Of a stretch of DNA of 64,000 nt, positions 1 through 9,950 are shown piece by piece. The translations under genes and the position numbers were made by a program. Position 1 is the stretch's first letter. Every line of letters starts with the position of its first letter. The DNA comes from Clostridiales bacterium (GTDB taxonomy: Bacteria > Bacillota > Clostridia > Oscillospirales > Oscillospiraceae), in NCBI GenBank assembly GCA_022786995.1, contig JALFUW010000071.1, positions 27,032 to 91,031 on the forward strand. The letters run 5' to 3'. Under the pieces are notes generated by a model. The model was given only the letters and a program-made list of their open reading frames with translations. It had not been told where the DNA came from and ran no database searches.

Positions 1-303
1 GCTGCCGTCATCGTAGCGGGTCAGCACCGCGTGGTTGCGGGAGATGGTGGAAAAGTCGATGGTCACGTCGCAGTTCTTGCTGCGGCCGATCACGTTCTCC
101 CAGTGGGTAATGGGGATCTGGGTGCCGTCGGTCAGGTTCAGCCATGCCCAGATCTCCGGCTCCCGGCGGAAGGTCAGCAGGGGCCAGACGCAGCGAAGCA
201 GCAGTAAAAATGTCAGCACCGGTACGGCATAGCGAAGAAACCCAATATACTGGGTCGTGAGCAGCGCCGGGTCAACCGCTAGCGTGTGAAGGTATTCTTC
301 CAA
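1..303 (-). CDS. N-terminal part of FHA-domain membrane protein (possibly FHA-FtsW/RodA type), truncated by window edge, TTG start
   Basis: Minus-strand translation LEEYLHTL...FLRYAVPVLTFLLLLRCVWPLL...PITHWENVIGRSKNCDVTIDFSTISRNHAVLTRYDDGS shows a TM segment and FHA signature (GRSxxxD..SxxH-like); AAGGAGGGGAG upstream of TTG. Confidence 0.7.
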   Translation of the reverse strand, partial: MEEYLHTLAVDPALLTTQYIGFLRYAVPVLTFLLLLRCVWPLLTFRREPEIWAWLNLTDGTQIPITHWENVIGRSKNCDVTIDFSTISRNHAVLTRYDDGS

Positions 304-390
304 GATTCTCCCCTCCTTCCGTGAATGGGATACGAATTTCTTTTATTATAAAATGACATATTCCGCTGGATATGTCAAATGAACTTTTTC

Positions 391-1218
391 TTAAGACTCC
401 AGCGACCGCAGCAGCGCGATCTCCGCCTGATAGCCGGGCAGCTCGTTGGGGGTTTCCAGAATCATGGGCTTGTCCCGAAGCTGCGGGTGGTTGACGATCC
501 GCGCAAAGGTGGACACCCCCAGCGACCCCTGTCCAAGGCATTCGTGTCGGTCCTTGTGGCTGGCAAAGGGATTTTTGGAATCGTTCAGGTGCAGGGCTTT
601 CAGCTTGTCCAGCCCGATGATTCTGTCGAATTCCCCCAGAACCCCGTCCAGATCCTTCACGATATCATAGCCTGCGTCGTAGACGTGGCAGGTGTCAAGG
701 CACACGCCCACATCGGGGCTTCCCACGGCATCGATGATCGCTTTCAGTTCTTCAAAACGTCCGCCCACCTCGCTTCCCTTGCCTGCCATGGTTTCCAGCA
801 GCACCGTCACCGGGTAGCCGTGGCCCAAGGCGTTTTTCAGAGCGGCGGCAATGTAGTCAATCCCCGCTTCCGTCCCCTGCCCCACATGACTGCCGGGGTG
901 AAAATTGTAGAAGTTGCCGGGCAGCGCCGCCATCCGGCGCAGATCATCCTCCAGCACCTCCGCCGCGAAGGCCCGGGCCTCGGGGTCGGCGGTGCACAGA
1001 TTCATGGTGTAGGCCCCGTGGGCCACCAGCTTTCCGAAGTTTTCACTTTGCAGCATTTGCACAGCTTTCGCCGCATCGGCGGCATCCTCTTTTTTCGCCT
1101 TGCTGCCCCGGGGATTCCGGGTGAAGAAGGCGAAGGTATCGGCCCCAATGGACATGGCGGTCTTCACCATAGCCACATTCCCGCCGCTGGCAGACAGATG
1201 ACATCCAAAATAACCCAT
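391..1218 (-). CDS. nfo: Deoxyribonuclease IV (AP endonuclease family 2)
   Basis: MGYFGCHLSASGGNVAMVK...GVCLDTCHVYDAGYD...LHLNDSKNPFASHKDRHECLGQG...ILETP motifs. Confidence 0.93.
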   Translation of the reverse strand: MGYFGCHLSASGGNVAMVKTAMSIGADTFAFFTRNPRGSKAKKEDAADAAKAVQMLQSENFGKLVAHGAYTMNLCTADPEARAFAAEVLEDDLRRMAALPGNFYNFHPGSHVGQGTEAGIDYIAAALKNALGHGYPVTVLLETMAGKGSEVGGRFEELKAIIDAVGSPDVGVCLDTCHVYDAGYDIVKDLDGVLGEFDRIIGLDKLKALHLNDSKNPFASHKDRHECLGQGSLGVSTFARIVNHPQLRDKPMILETPNELPGYQAEIALLRSLES

Positions 1219-1320
1219 GATTGTCCCTCCTTTTGGCGCATTATAGCACATTCCCGGAGAAAATGCAAATTGACCCTTGCTCAACGATAGGGTTGTGGTA
1301 TAATATATTGCATCTATGAG

Positions 1321-1400
1321 TCGAGTTGACAGTGAACAGTTGACAGTGGACAGTTAATGATCCATAACTATCAACTGTCAACTATCAACTGTCAACTATC
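1321..1400. repeat. Heptamer-arm inverted repeat, AGTTGAC word family
   Basis: AGTTGAC/AGTGAAC/AGTTGAC/AGTGGAC/AGTTAAT - GATCCAT - AACTATC/AACTGTC/AACTATC/AACTGTC/AACTATC: strict 7-bp phasing, complementary arms. Confidence 0.9.
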
Positions 1401-1414
1401 CCGGGGGGATTTAA

Positions 1415-2392
1415 TTGCCAAAATCTGACAACCAGAAGCTGAAAATCTTCTACATCCTCGACTATCTGCAAAAAAACTCCCACCGGGAGCACCCGGTGAG
1501 AGCGTCGGAGCTGCAAAGTATGTTAGCGCAGCAGCACGATATCGAATGCGACCGCAAGACCGTTTACTCGGATATCGCGGCTTTGCAGGACTACGGCGTA
1601 GACATCGTGTCCCTGCCGGGCAAGGGCGGCGGGTATTACATTGCCTCCCGGAACTTTGAGCTGCCGGAATTAAAGCTGCTCATCGACGCGGTGCAGTCCA
1701 GCCGATTTCTCACAGAAAAGAAATCCCGGGAGCTGATTGAGAAGCTGTGCAGCCAGTGCAGCGTCTACGACGCCCGGCTCATGCGCCGGGATGTGGTGGT
1801 GTCCGGCCGGGTCAAGAGCATGAATGAGACCATCTATTATAATGTGGACACCATTCAGGACGCCATTGCCGAGAACCGGCAGATTGCCTTCCGCTACTTT
1901 GACTTTGACTTAAGCCGCCAGCGGGTCTACCGCGACCGGGACTATCAGGCCAGCCCCTACGGCCTGTGCCAGGACAACGAAAACTGCTACCTGCTGGCCC
2001 TGTCCCCCCGCCACGGCGTCACCTCCTACCGTGTCGACCGCATGAGCGACATCCGGCTGCTGGAGGAAGTAAGAGTTTCCTGCCCGGCGCTTTCCGGCAA
2101 GGCCCTGGTGGAGCACGCCAACCGGCTGTTTCAGATGTACTCAGGCCAGACCGCCGATGTAAAGCTCCGCTTCCACCGCAGTCTCATCAACGTGGTCATC
2201 GACCGCTTCGGCAAGGATATTCTGCTGATTCCCGACGGGGAGGAGCACTTTGTCTGCACCGTCAACGTGGCAGTGTCCCCCATGTTTTTAAGCTGGGTCA
2301 TTGGCTTTGGCGGCAAGGCGAAAATCCTGTATCCCCAGAGCGTCATCGACGCCTGCAAAGCCATGTGCCAGGAGGCGCTGGCGCAGTATTAG
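1415..2392 (+). CDS. HTH/WYL-domain transcriptional regulator
   Basis: N-terminal winged HTH (RASELQSMLAQQHDIECDRKTVYSDIAAL) and WYL-like C-terminal region (ASPYGLCQDNENCYLLALSPRHGVTSYRVDRM); TTG start after GGGGGG. Confidence 0.85.
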   Translation: MPKSDNQKLKIFYILDYLQKNSHREHPVRASELQSMLAQQHDIECDRKTVYSDIAALQDYGVDIVSLPGKGGGYYIASRNFELPELKLLIDAVQSSRFLTEKKSRELIEKLCSQCSVYDARLMRRDVVVSGRVKSMNETIYYNVDTIQDAIAENRQIAFRYFDFDLSRQRVYRDRDYQASPYGLCQDNENCYLLALSPRHGVTSYRVDRMSDIRLLEEVRVSCPALSGKALVEHANRLFQMYSGQTADVKLRFHRSLINVVIDRFGKDILLIPDGEEHFVCTVNVAVSPMFLSWVIGFGGKAKILYPQSVIDACKAMCQEALAQY

Positions 2393-2394
2393 TC

Positions 2395-2478
2395 TGTCAT
2401 CCTGAGCGAAGTCGAAGGATCTTTCCGCTATCGAAACAAAGTAGATCCTTCGACTCGCTTTGCTCGCTCAGGATGACA
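2395..2478. repeat. Intergenic palindromic repeat, TGTCATCCTGAGCGAAGTCGAAGGATC family, copy 1
   Basis: TGTCATCCTGAGCGAAGTCGAAGGATC ... GATCCTTCGACTCGCTTTGCTCGCTCAGGATGACA; two further copies in window. Confidence 0.93.
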
Positions 2479-2968
2479 AAGAAAAGGACGAAAATACGTC
2501 GCTCCACACCACCTGAGATTTTTTCTGATTCTCTGCGTCCCGGAGGACGGACATGCAGTAGTGATAGCTGCCGTCATCCAGCACCACCGCCCGGCCCAGC
2601 CGGTCGCCTTCTTCCCCCGCGGAGGCCCAGACGAACTCGTAGCGGTCGGCGTTTTCCTGCTTCGTGTGCATGACGGTGAGCTGTTCCGGGTCAAAGCCGG
2701 TTAAGGCGGTGATGGTGCCTCCAATGTCGCCGGAAGATCGGGTCTCGATGGCGATTTCGTAATCCTCACACAGATAGACCTGCTCAGTATCGCTTTCCAG
2801 CACCGGGGACACCGCGTTATCCGGCAGGCGGACGCTGATTTGGGCCGGTTCCGCCAGCACCGGCTGCAAGGGGATGTCATCGGCTACGGTCTCCAGTGTC
2901 TCCTTTGCCCCGCAGCCGGACAGCAACAGGGACATCATCAGCATCACAATGATCTTCTTCACAATCAT
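2468..2968 (-). CDS. Putative lipoprotein of unknown function
   Basis: MIVKKIIVMLMMSLLLSGCGAKE lipobox; 166 aa; last residues SFSLSS overlap the adjacent repeat. Confidence 0.7.
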   Translation of the reverse strand: MIVKKIIVMLMMSLLLSGCGAKETLETVADDIPLQPVLAEPAQISVRLPDNAVSPVLESDTEQVYLCEDYEIAIETRSSGDIGGTITALTGFDPEQLTVMHTKQENADRYEFVWASAGEEGDRLGRAVVLDDGSYHYCMSVLRDAENQKKSQVVWSDVFSSFSLSS

Positions 2969-2989
2969 CCCTCCCGAAAGGAAAGTCAC

Positions 2990-3262
2990 ATGAAACTGCT
3001 TTTATACTACCTGCTTATAATCAATGCGGCGGGGTTCCTGCTTATGCTCGTGGACAAGTGGAAGGCTAAGAAAAACCGCTGGCGCGTCCGGGAGTCCACC
3101 CTGCTGCTGGTAGCGGCTCTGGGCGGCAGCGTGGGAAGCCTTGCGGGAATGTACCTGTTCCGGCACAAGACCCAGCACCTGAAATTCACCCTGGGCATTC
3201 CTCTGATTCTGGCTGCGCAGTGCTTTGTGGTCGTGCTGGTCATGGCGCTGGGGGCAAAATAA
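2990..3262 (+). CDS. DUF1294-family small membrane protein
   Basis: INAAGFLLMLVDKWKAKKNRWRVRESTLLLVAALGGSVGSLAGMYLFRHKTQHLKF typical of DUF1294. Confidence 0.88.
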   Translation: MKLLLYYLLIINAAGFLLMLVDKWKAKKNRWRVRESTLLLVAALGGSVGSLAGMYLFRHKTQHLKFTLGIPLILAAQCFVVVLVMALGAK

Positions 3263-3378
3263 TGATAAATGCAAAATGCAGAATGCAAAATGATGGTATC
3301 CGCTGCGCGGATGATTCTAAATCTTCTCCGAAGGAGAAACCACTATTTTGCATTCTGCATTTATCATTTTGCATTTAG
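3254..3378. repeat. Heptamer-arm inverted repeat, AATGCAA word family, with two-hairpin core
   Basis: AATGATA/AATGCAA/AATGCAG/AATGCAA/AATGATG, core GGTATCCGCTGCGCGGATGATTCTAAATCTTCTCCGAAGGAGAAACCA, right arm CTATTTT/GCATTCT/GCATTTA/TCATTTT/GCATTTA. Confidence 0.92.
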
Positions 3379-4935
3379 GATTGCTTCCGCCGTCATCATA
3401 CCGTCAATGGCGGCGGACATGATGCCCCCGGCGTAGCCCGCGCCCTCGCCGGTGGGGTACAGGCCCCGGATTTTGGACTGGCGGGTTTCATCCCGGAGGA
3501 TGCGGACGGGAGAAGAACTACGGGTTTCGGGGGCCGTCAGCACCGCATCCGGGGCCGCAAAGCCCGAAAGCTTTCTGTCCAGCTTCGGCAGGGCCTGCTC
3601 CATGGCAGCGGTCAGCTTTTCCGGCAGAACATCGTGCAGATCACACCAGGTCACGCCGGGGCGGTAGGTGGGGCTGACGCTCCCCGCGCCCGTGCTTGGC
3701 TGGTGGGCCAGGAAGTCTCCCACCTTCTGCGCCGGGGCGCGGTAGCTGCCGCTGATCTGATAAGCACGCTCCTCAATTTCCCGCTGCCAGCGCATTCCGC
3801 CTAACGTCCCCTCGTAGGGAAAATCGGCGGGGTTCACCGTGACGAGGAGCGCCGCGTTGGCGTTCTCCCCTTCCCGGTCGGCATTGCTCATGCCGTTGGT
3901 GACGATGCGGCCATGTTCACTTGCCGCCGCCACTACATGCCCGCCGGGGCACATGCAGAAGGTGTAAACGGTGGAATCGTCCAAATGCTCTGCCAATTTG
4001 TAGTCCGCCGGGGGCAGGGCCGGATTTTCCCCGCCGTACTGGGCACGGTTGATGACACTCTGCTTCTGCTCAATCCGCGCGCCCATGGCAAAGGGCTTGG
4101 GTTCCATGGGAATTCCCGCCCCTTCCAGCATTTCAAAGGTGTCCCGGGCGCTGTGGCCGATGGCGAGAACCGCCGCGTCACAGGGAATGCTCTCCCCGGA
4201 ATCGGTTTTCAGGCCCGTTAATTGTCCATTTTCGACGCAAAGCCCGGTGACCTGGGTGTTGAAGCGAACCTCACCGCCGAGAGAAATGATCCGTTTGCGC
4301 AGGTTTTGCACCACAGTGAGCAAAACATCCGTGCCCACATGGGGCTTGGCGTCATAGAGGATGTCCTCCCGGGCACCGGCCTTCACAAACTGTTCCAGCA
4401 CCCAGCCGATGCGGGGATTATTCACCCCGGTGTTCAGCTTGCCGTCGGAAAAGGTACCCGCGCCGCCTTCACCGAACTGGACGTTGCTTTTTTCATCCAG
4501 GACCCCGGTCGCAAAGAAGGCTTCCACCTTTTCATGGCGGGTCTGTGCGTCCTCGCCCCGCTCCAAAACCAGCGGTTTCCAGCCCGCCAGGGCCAGAATC
4601 AGGGCGGCGAACATCCCCGCCGGGCCGAAGCCCACCACCACGGGCCGCTTTTCCGGGGCGGGCAGGTTTTTCGGCGCTTGATAGAAGGATGTGGGCGCGA
4701 TGGATGCCTTTTTGCAGCCGCTCATGCGGAGAATTTTCTGTTCGTTTCCCTCCACCGCCACGTCCACGGTGTAGATGATTTTCACATCCGGCTTCTTTCT
4801 CGCATCCACGCTGCGGCGGACGATGGAAAGCGTTCGGATTTTGGAATTGTTCAGCCGGAGAAGCCGCGCCGCCTCAAACTGAAGCTGGTGGGCATTGTGC
4901 TCCGGGGGCAGGCTGATGTCCCGCAGTCTGATCAT
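3364..4935 (-). CDS. FAD-dependent oxidoreductase (NAD(P)/FAD-dependent)
   Basis: VVVGFGPAGMFAALILALAGWKPLVLERG, FGEGGAGTFSDGKLNTG, GLYPTGEGAGYAGGIMSAAIDG. Confidence 0.9.
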   Translation of the reverse strand: MIRLRDISLPPEHNAHQLQFEAARLLRLNNSKIRTLSIVRRSVDARKKPDVKIIYTVDVAVEGNEQKILRMSGCKKASIAPTSFYQAPKNLPAPEKRPVVVGFGPAGMFAALILALAGWKPLVLERGEDAQTRHEKVEAFFATGVLDEKSNVQFGEGGAGTFSDGKLNTGVNNPRIGWVLEQFVKAGAREDILYDAKPHVGTDVLLTVVQNLRKRIISLGGEVRFNTQVTGLCVENGQLTGLKTDSGESIPCDAAVLAIGHSARDTFEMLEGAGIPMEPKPFAMGARIEQKQSVINRAQYGGENPALPPADYKLAEHLDDSTVYTFCMCPGGHVVAAASEHGRIVTNGMSNADREGENANAALLVTVNPADFPYEGTLGGMRWQREIEERAYQISGSYRAPAQKVGDFLAHQPSTGAGSVSPTYRPGVTWCDLHDVLPEKLTAAMEQALPKLDRKLSGFAAPDAVLTAPETRSSSPVRILRDETRQSKIRGLYPTGEGAGYAGGIMSAAIDGMMTAEAILNAK

Positions 4936-6143
4936 AGTATCCCTCCCGCGTGAAGGCCCGCCAGTCGGCCAGAGCTCCACGCCCATTGCAAATTATAGCC
5001 GCCGCAGTCGCCGTCGATGTCCAGCACCTCGCCGCAGGCATAAAGGCCGGGAATCAGGCGGCTTTCCATGGTTTTTTCGTCAAATTCTGCCGTCACAATG
5101 CCCCCGGCGGTGACCTGCGCACTGTCCATGCCCATAGGCTCTGTCAGGGAAACCTCCAAAGCCTTGACCGCCTCCACAGCCTGCCCGATCTCCCAGTCGG
5201 ACAAGTCTTTTACAGAAGCGTTGGGAGTCAATCCCGCGCTCTGGGTCAGCACCCGGCCCAGACGATTGTGCAGGATGCCCGTCAGCAGCTCGGACACGGG
5301 AAGACTGGTTTCCCGCCGCCGTTCCAGCTCCCGGCGAAGCTCCTCGTTTGACAGTTCCGGCAGGAAATCCATCCGGCATGCCCAGCTTCCCCCGCCCTGA
5401 CACACATCCCGGGAAATCTCGAAAATCACCGGGCCGGACAGTCCGTACTCCGTAAACTGGAGCTGCCCGGTGCTCTGGGCGGTGACGACCCCATTATGGA
5501 GGATTTCCGCCCGGCAGTTCGCCCGGACGCCCTTGAGGGACGGACACCCGGCCCAGCCGGACTTGATCTGCACCAGCGTGGGCCGGAGCTTCGTGCAGCT
5601 GTGGCCCAGCGACCTCAGCAGCTTATAGCCGGACATGGAGCCGCCCAGCTTCGTGCCCGCAAGGCCGCCGCAGGCAATGATGAGCCTGTCACATTCCACC
5701 GGCGCCCCCTTGGCTTCCACACGGAAGCCATTGGGGGTTTTCTTCACTTTTTCCACCTCAATGCCCAGTTTTACCTGAATATTTGGCTGTTCCAACGCGA
5801 AACGCAGCACATCTACAACAGAATTGGCCTGATCGGAGTAGGGATACACCCGCCCCGAATCCTCCGCAACAGTCAGAAGCCCCAGGCCGTGAAACCAGTT
5901 TCGCGCCGCTTCCGGCGGGAACTGAGACAGGGCGTACTGGGCAAAGACCGGGTTGTTTCCATGGTAGCCGCCTTCCCCCGCGTGAAGGTTTGTTAAATTG
6001 CACCGTCCGTTTCCTGTGGACAGCAGCTTCCGGCCCACCCGGGTCTGGCGCTCCATGAGAATAACCTGTGCTTGCCTGTTCTCCGCCGCGGCCAGCGCCG
6101 CCGCCATGCCCGACGCTCCGCCTCCGATAATTCCGATTACCAT
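4932..6143 (-). CDS. HI0933/BaiN-family flavoprotein
   Basis: MVIGIIGGGASGMAAALAAAE...GRKLLSTGNGRCNLTN...GLYACGEVLDIDGDCGGYNLQWAWSSGRLAG; ATGA overlap with the next gene. Confidence 0.92.
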   Translation of the reverse strand: MVIGIIGGGASGMAAALAAAENRQAQVILMERQTRVGRKLLSTGNGRCNLTNLHAGEGGYHGNNPVFAQYALSQFPPEAARNWFHGLGLLTVAEDSGRVYPYSDQANSVVDVLRFALEQPNIQVKLGIEVEKVKKTPNGFRVEAKGAPVECDRLIIACGGLAGTKLGGSMSGYKLLRSLGHSCTKLRPTLVQIKSGWAGCPSLKGVRANCRAEILHNGVVTAQSTGQLQFTEYGLSGPVIFEISRDVCQGGGSWACRMDFLPELSNEELRRELERRRETSLPVSELLTGILHNRLGRVLTQSAGLTPNASVKDLSDWEIGQAVEAVKALEVSLTEPMGMDSAQVTAGGIVTAEFDEKTMESRLIPGLYACGEVLDIDGDCGGYNLQWAWSSGRLAGLHAGGIL

Positions 6144-6318
6144 ATCGTTTCCTTTCCTGAAGATACCCACCGCAGGGATAGAACAAGTTATCCGCGTCGT
6201 CCGTCATCCCCAGCCAGCAAAGTACGCCGACTCGCAATGCCATGCTTGCCCGGAGACTCCCGTTCCGTTTCCGCCGAAAAAAGACGCGAATGAATCGTAT
6301 GGGCCTATGGATGCCCGC

Positions 6319-8205
6319 CTATTTTCTGCCCCGTCCGCCCTTCTTTTTTGATGGGACGCTTCGATTGCGTGGTACAGAGGATACCCCTGGTGTTCTTGAC
6401 ACATCCGGCCGCTTGGGGGGTACTGCCCGAATCAGGCACTTGGGCCCGGAGCCGATCAGGTCTTCCCGGTGGGCTTTCAGCAGGGCCTCTTTCACCAGAT
6501 AGTAGTTCTTGGGGTTGCGGTACTGGATCAGCGCCCGCTGCATTTCCTTCTCATGAGGGTCTGTAGGGACGTAGACCCGCTCCATCGTCCTGGGATCAAG
6601 GCCGGTATAGTACATCACTGTGGACAATGTGGAGGGGGTGGGGTAGAAATCCTGCACCTGCTCCGGGTTGTAGCCCATGTCCCGGATGTACTCCGCCAGC
6701 TCCACAGCTTCCTTCATGGTGGAGCCGGGATGGCTGGACATGAGGTAAGGAACCAAATACTGATTCATACCGTACTGTTTATTCAGGGCGAAATACTTGT
6801 CCACAAACCTGTTGTAAACCGCGTTTCTGGGCTTGCCCATCCGGGAAAGCACCGGGTCTGCAACGTGCTCCGGGGCCACCTTCAGCTGCCCGGAGATGTG
6901 ATACTGCACCAGTTCCTTGAAGAAGGTATCCTTTTTGTCCGCCAGAAGGTAGTCAAAGCGAATACCGCTGCGCACGAATACCTTCTTCACCCCGGGGATT
7001 TTGCGCAGCTTGCGAAGCAGGGCGATGTAGTCACTGTGGTCGGCATTCATATTCTTGCAGGGAGTCGGGTACAGGCACTGCCGCCCGCCGCAGGCCCCCT
7101 TCGTCAGCTGTTTTTCGCAGGCCGGGTGCCGGAAGTTGGCGGTGGGGCCGCCCACATCGTGGATGTAACCCTTGAAATCCTTGTCCTTCACCATGATTTC
7201 CGCTTCCCTGAGAATGGATTCATGGCTCCGAACCTGCACGATTCTGCCCTGATGAAAGGTCAGCGCGCAGAAGGAGCAGGCCCCGAAGCAGCCCCGGTTA
7301 CTTACAAGGCTGAATTTGACCTCCTCGATGGCGGGCACGCCGCCCAATTTTGCGTAGCTGGGGTGCCAGGTGCGCTCATAGGGCAGGTCGTAGACGGCGT
7401 CCATCTCCTCCATGGTCAGGGGCTTCTGAGGCGGGTTCTGCACCACGAATTCCTTGCCGTAGGCTTCCGCCAGACGCTTGGCGGTGAAGGGATCACAGTT
7501 GCCATACTGGATTTTGAAGGACTCGGCGTATTTTTTCTTATTGGCTTTCAGTTCCTCAAAAGAAGGAAGAACGATGGTGGGCAGGCTCTCGTCCAGCTCG
7601 CTGGCCCTAAACACGGTGCCGTCGATGTAGGTGATGTCCCGGACGTTCATACCGGCATTCAGCGCCTCCGCAATCTCCACGATGCTCTTTTCCCCCATGC
7701 CGTACATGAGAAGGTCGGCTTGGCTGTCCAGCAGTATGGAGCGCTTCATGCTCTCCGACCAGTAGTCGTAGTGCCCTAGCCTTCGCAGGCTTGCTTCAAT
7801 GCCGCCGATTAAAATGGGCACATCCTTGTAGGTCTGGCGGATGAGGTTACAGTAGACGATGGTAGCGTAATCCGGGCGCTTGCCCATGAACCCGCCGGGG
7901 GTGAAGGCATCGGTTTTCCGCTTATGCTTGGTGACGGAATAGTGGTTCACCATGGAGTCCATATTGCCCCCGGACACCAGAAACCCCAGCCGGGGCCGTC
8001 CGAACACGTCGATGGACTTGGGATTCTTCCAATCCGGCTGGGAGATGATGCCGACACTGTAGCCGTTCTTTTCCAGCACCCGGCTGATGATGGCGTGACC
8101 GAAGGAGGGGTGATCGACGTAGGCGTCGCCGATGACATAGACAAAGTCGCAGGTTTCCCAGCCCCGCTCCAACATTTCTTTCTTGCTAATGGGCAGAAAT
8201 GCCAT
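6319..8205 (-). CDS. ygiQ: YgiQ-family radical SAM protein
   Basis: [57 protein letters not shown] Cx3Cx2C. Confidence 0.95.
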   Translation of the reverse strand: MAFLPISKKEMLERGWETCDFVYVIGDAYVDHPSFGHAIISRVLEKNGYSVGIISQPDWKNPKSIDVFGRPRLGFLVSGGNMDSMVNHYSVTKHKRKTDAFTPGGFMGKRPDYATIVYCNLIRQTYKDVPILIGGIEASLRRLGHYDYWSESMKRSILLDSQADLLMYGMGEKSIVEIAEALNAGMNVRDITYIDGTVFRASELDESLPTIVLPSFEELKANKKKYAESFKIQYGNCDPFTAKRLAEAYGKEFVVQNPPQKPLTMEEMDAVYDLPYERTWHPSYAKLGGVPAIEEVKFSLVSNRGCFGACSFCALTFHQGRIVQVRSHESILREAEIMVKDKDFKGYIHDVGGPTANFRHPACEKQLTKGACGGRQCLYPTPCKNMNADHSDYIALLRKLRKIPGVKKVFVRSGIRFDYLLADKKDTFFKELVQYHISGQLKVAPEHVADPVLSRMGKPRNAVYNRFVDKYFALNKQYGMNQYLVPYLMSSHPGSTMKEAVELAEYIRDMGYNPEQVQDFYPTPSTLSTVMYYTGLDPRTMERVYVPTDPHEKEMQRALIQYRNPKNYYLVKEALLKAHREDLIGSGPKCLIRAVPPKRPDVSRTPGVSSVPRNRSVPSKKKGGRGRK

Positions 8206-8217
8206 GGAATCCCTCCT

Positions 8218-8421
8218 TTACTTGCGTTCCAATTTTTTCTTGGTGCCGTCGGGGCCGACGATGTAGGTGTTTTCCAGCTGACCAACAAGGTTCGCCTTGA
8301 CGGAATCAATATAAATTCTTCTCAGCTTATCCCGCTCGGCTACCTCCTCGTCAGTCAGGCCCTCGGTTTTCGCTTTCTTCGCCAGAACGTTGATTCTGGT
8401 AATCACTTCACTCATATTCAT
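8218..8421 (-). CDS. DUF896 (YnzC-like) protein
   Basis: MNMSEVITRINVLAKKAKTEGLTDEEVAERDKLRRIYIDSVKANL. Confidence 0.92.
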   Translation of the reverse strand: MNMSEVITRINVLAKKAKTEGLTDEEVAERDKLRRIYIDSVKANLVGQLENTYIVGPDGTKKKLERK

Positions 8422-8431
8422 AGCGTTTTCC

Positions 8432-9217
8432 TCACACATAGCGGTGGATCACCACCGAAATTCGATCTTTTCTGGTTTTCCCGTTGACTTTTTGCAGTTG
8501 TATCTTTCCAAGGCCCCGGACGGAGATTTTGGCCCCCTCGGGAACCGGCTTGTCCGGCTTCTCGCAAGGCAGACCGTCGATGGCAGCTTTCCCCGTGGTG
8601 ACGTATTGGGCCGCCAGACTCCGCCCCACACGAAAGCCGGAGGAAATCACGCTGTCCAGGCGCAGGGAGGCAAGGGTGTCCTTGATTTCCTTGGTTTCCG
8701 GCACCGGGATGGAAGCTTCCGTCAGGGGAATCCGCTCCAAATGGAGTTTGGTACGCCCGGCGGAGGCGAAATTCTGCAAAAGGTAGGGAGCAATTTCCGC
8801 CGTGACGAAGAAATCACAGGTTCCCGTTCCCACGCAGATATCTCCCACGGTCTCCCGCCCGATGCCGGCGCCCATCAGCGCCCCCAGAAAGTCCCGGTGG
8901 CTGGGGCTGTCCCCCTGATAGAAGGTGGCTCTCAGACAGGCGCAGGGAGAATCCTCCTCAAAGAAAGCAGCTTCTTCCAGATAGTCAGGAAGAAAAATCA
9001 GCATTTTCCGCTCGGCACCCCCATAGCCGCCAAAAAAGTGAAGCCCTTCGGGGCAGCCAAAGAGGTATTTTGCCATTTCCTGCTCCCGCGCAGACAGGAA
9101 ACAGGTGGAAGCCGGGATGTTCTTGCGAATACCGGCGTTTATTTTGTCCCAGAGTTTGGCAAGAAGCACCTTATCTTCCGCCGATTGGGCGATTTTTTCA
9201 ATGTTGGTACGATCCAT
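8432..9217 (-). CDS. YlmH-like RNA-binding protein with C-terminal S4 domain
   Basis: FFGGYGGAERKMLIFLPDY; LGALMGAGIGRETVGDI; S4 region LRLDSVISSGFRVGRSLAAQYVTTGKAAIDG. Confidence 0.9.
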   Translation of the reverse strand: MDRTNIEKIAQSAEDKVLLAKLWDKINAGIRKNIPASTCFLSAREQEMAKYLFGCPEGLHFFGGYGGAERKMLIFLPDYLEEAAFFEEDSPCACLRATFYQGDSPSHRDFLGALMGAGIGRETVGDICVGTGTCDFFVTAEIAPYLLQNFASAGRTKLHLERIPLTEASIPVPETKEIKDTLASLRLDSVISSGFRVGRSLAAQYVTTGKAAIDGLPCEKPDKPVPEGAKISVRGLGKIQLQKVNGKTRKDRISVVIHRYV

Positions 9218-9365
9218 GATATCACCAATGGGGATTATACCATACGATTCCGCTTTGTGTAAAGACAGTTTATCGAGTATGGCAAAATTACCACCGGCTG
9301 AAACCGAGGGGCAGCCATAGTATCCAGGCAGGGGCATTCTTCTGCCGTTTTCGCGCCGAAAGCAA

Positions 9366-9398
9366 AAAGCCGCCGCAGCTTCCCGCTGCAGCGGCTTG
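9366..9398. terminator. Stem-loop downstream of the 9412-9819 gene
   Basis: AAGCCGCCGCAGCTTCCCGCTGCAGCGGCTT. Confidence 0.6.
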
Positions 9399-9411
9399 GG
9401 ATGTACTTATC

Positions 9412-9819
9412 TTACAGATACTGCTTCATGCCATCGCTGGCCTTGGCGGGATCCTCGGAGATGGTAATGGTGATCTCCATGCTGTTATCAGCGGCAAACT
9501 TGGCGCACCATGCCACAAAGTCCTCAGCGGCTGCCAGATCGGCACCGATGGTCTTGTACAGGTTGTCGATAAAGACGTTGGTGATGTCAAAGTTACCGGC
9601 GTGCAGGCCGCTCAGGAAGCCCTTGAGCATCTCGCTGCTGCAAATGCCGTACTCCTTGGAGTCCACAAGACGAACCTTATAAGAAAGATCGTAGGTCAGC
9701 TTTCTGCCGTACTCGATGCAGACCACATCGCCGTGAGCCTCAGCCACCGCGCCGTTGATGGCGTCGATCATCTTCTTTGTTTTGCCGGAGCCCTTCAGGC
9801 CCATAATAACATGAATCAT
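9412..9819 (-). CDS. Small P-loop NTPase-like protein of unknown function
   Basis: MIHVIMGLKGSGKTKKMIDAIN Walker A; 135 aa. Confidence 0.75.
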   Translation of the reverse strand: MIHVIMGLKGSGKTKKMIDAINGAVAEAHGDVVCIEYGRKLTYDLSYKVRLVDSKEYGICSSEMLKGFLSGLHAGNFDITNVFIDNLYKTIGADLAAAEDFVAWCAKFAADNSMEITITISEDPAKASDGMKQYL

Positions 9820-9917
9820 AGGAATGTCCTCCTTGCCTTTATTTTTGGCTTATGCACATTCTACCAGTAAACGGAGAAATTTGCAACTACTATTTTACAT
9901 TTTTCCCAAGAGAATTC

Positions 9918-9945
9918 CGGGGAGGACGTTGCGTCCTCCCCAGAT
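9918..9945. terminator. Rho-independent terminator-like hairpin after pgi
   Basis: GGGGAGGACGTTGCGTCCTCCCC. Confidence 0.65.
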
Positions 9946-9950
9946 GATAT

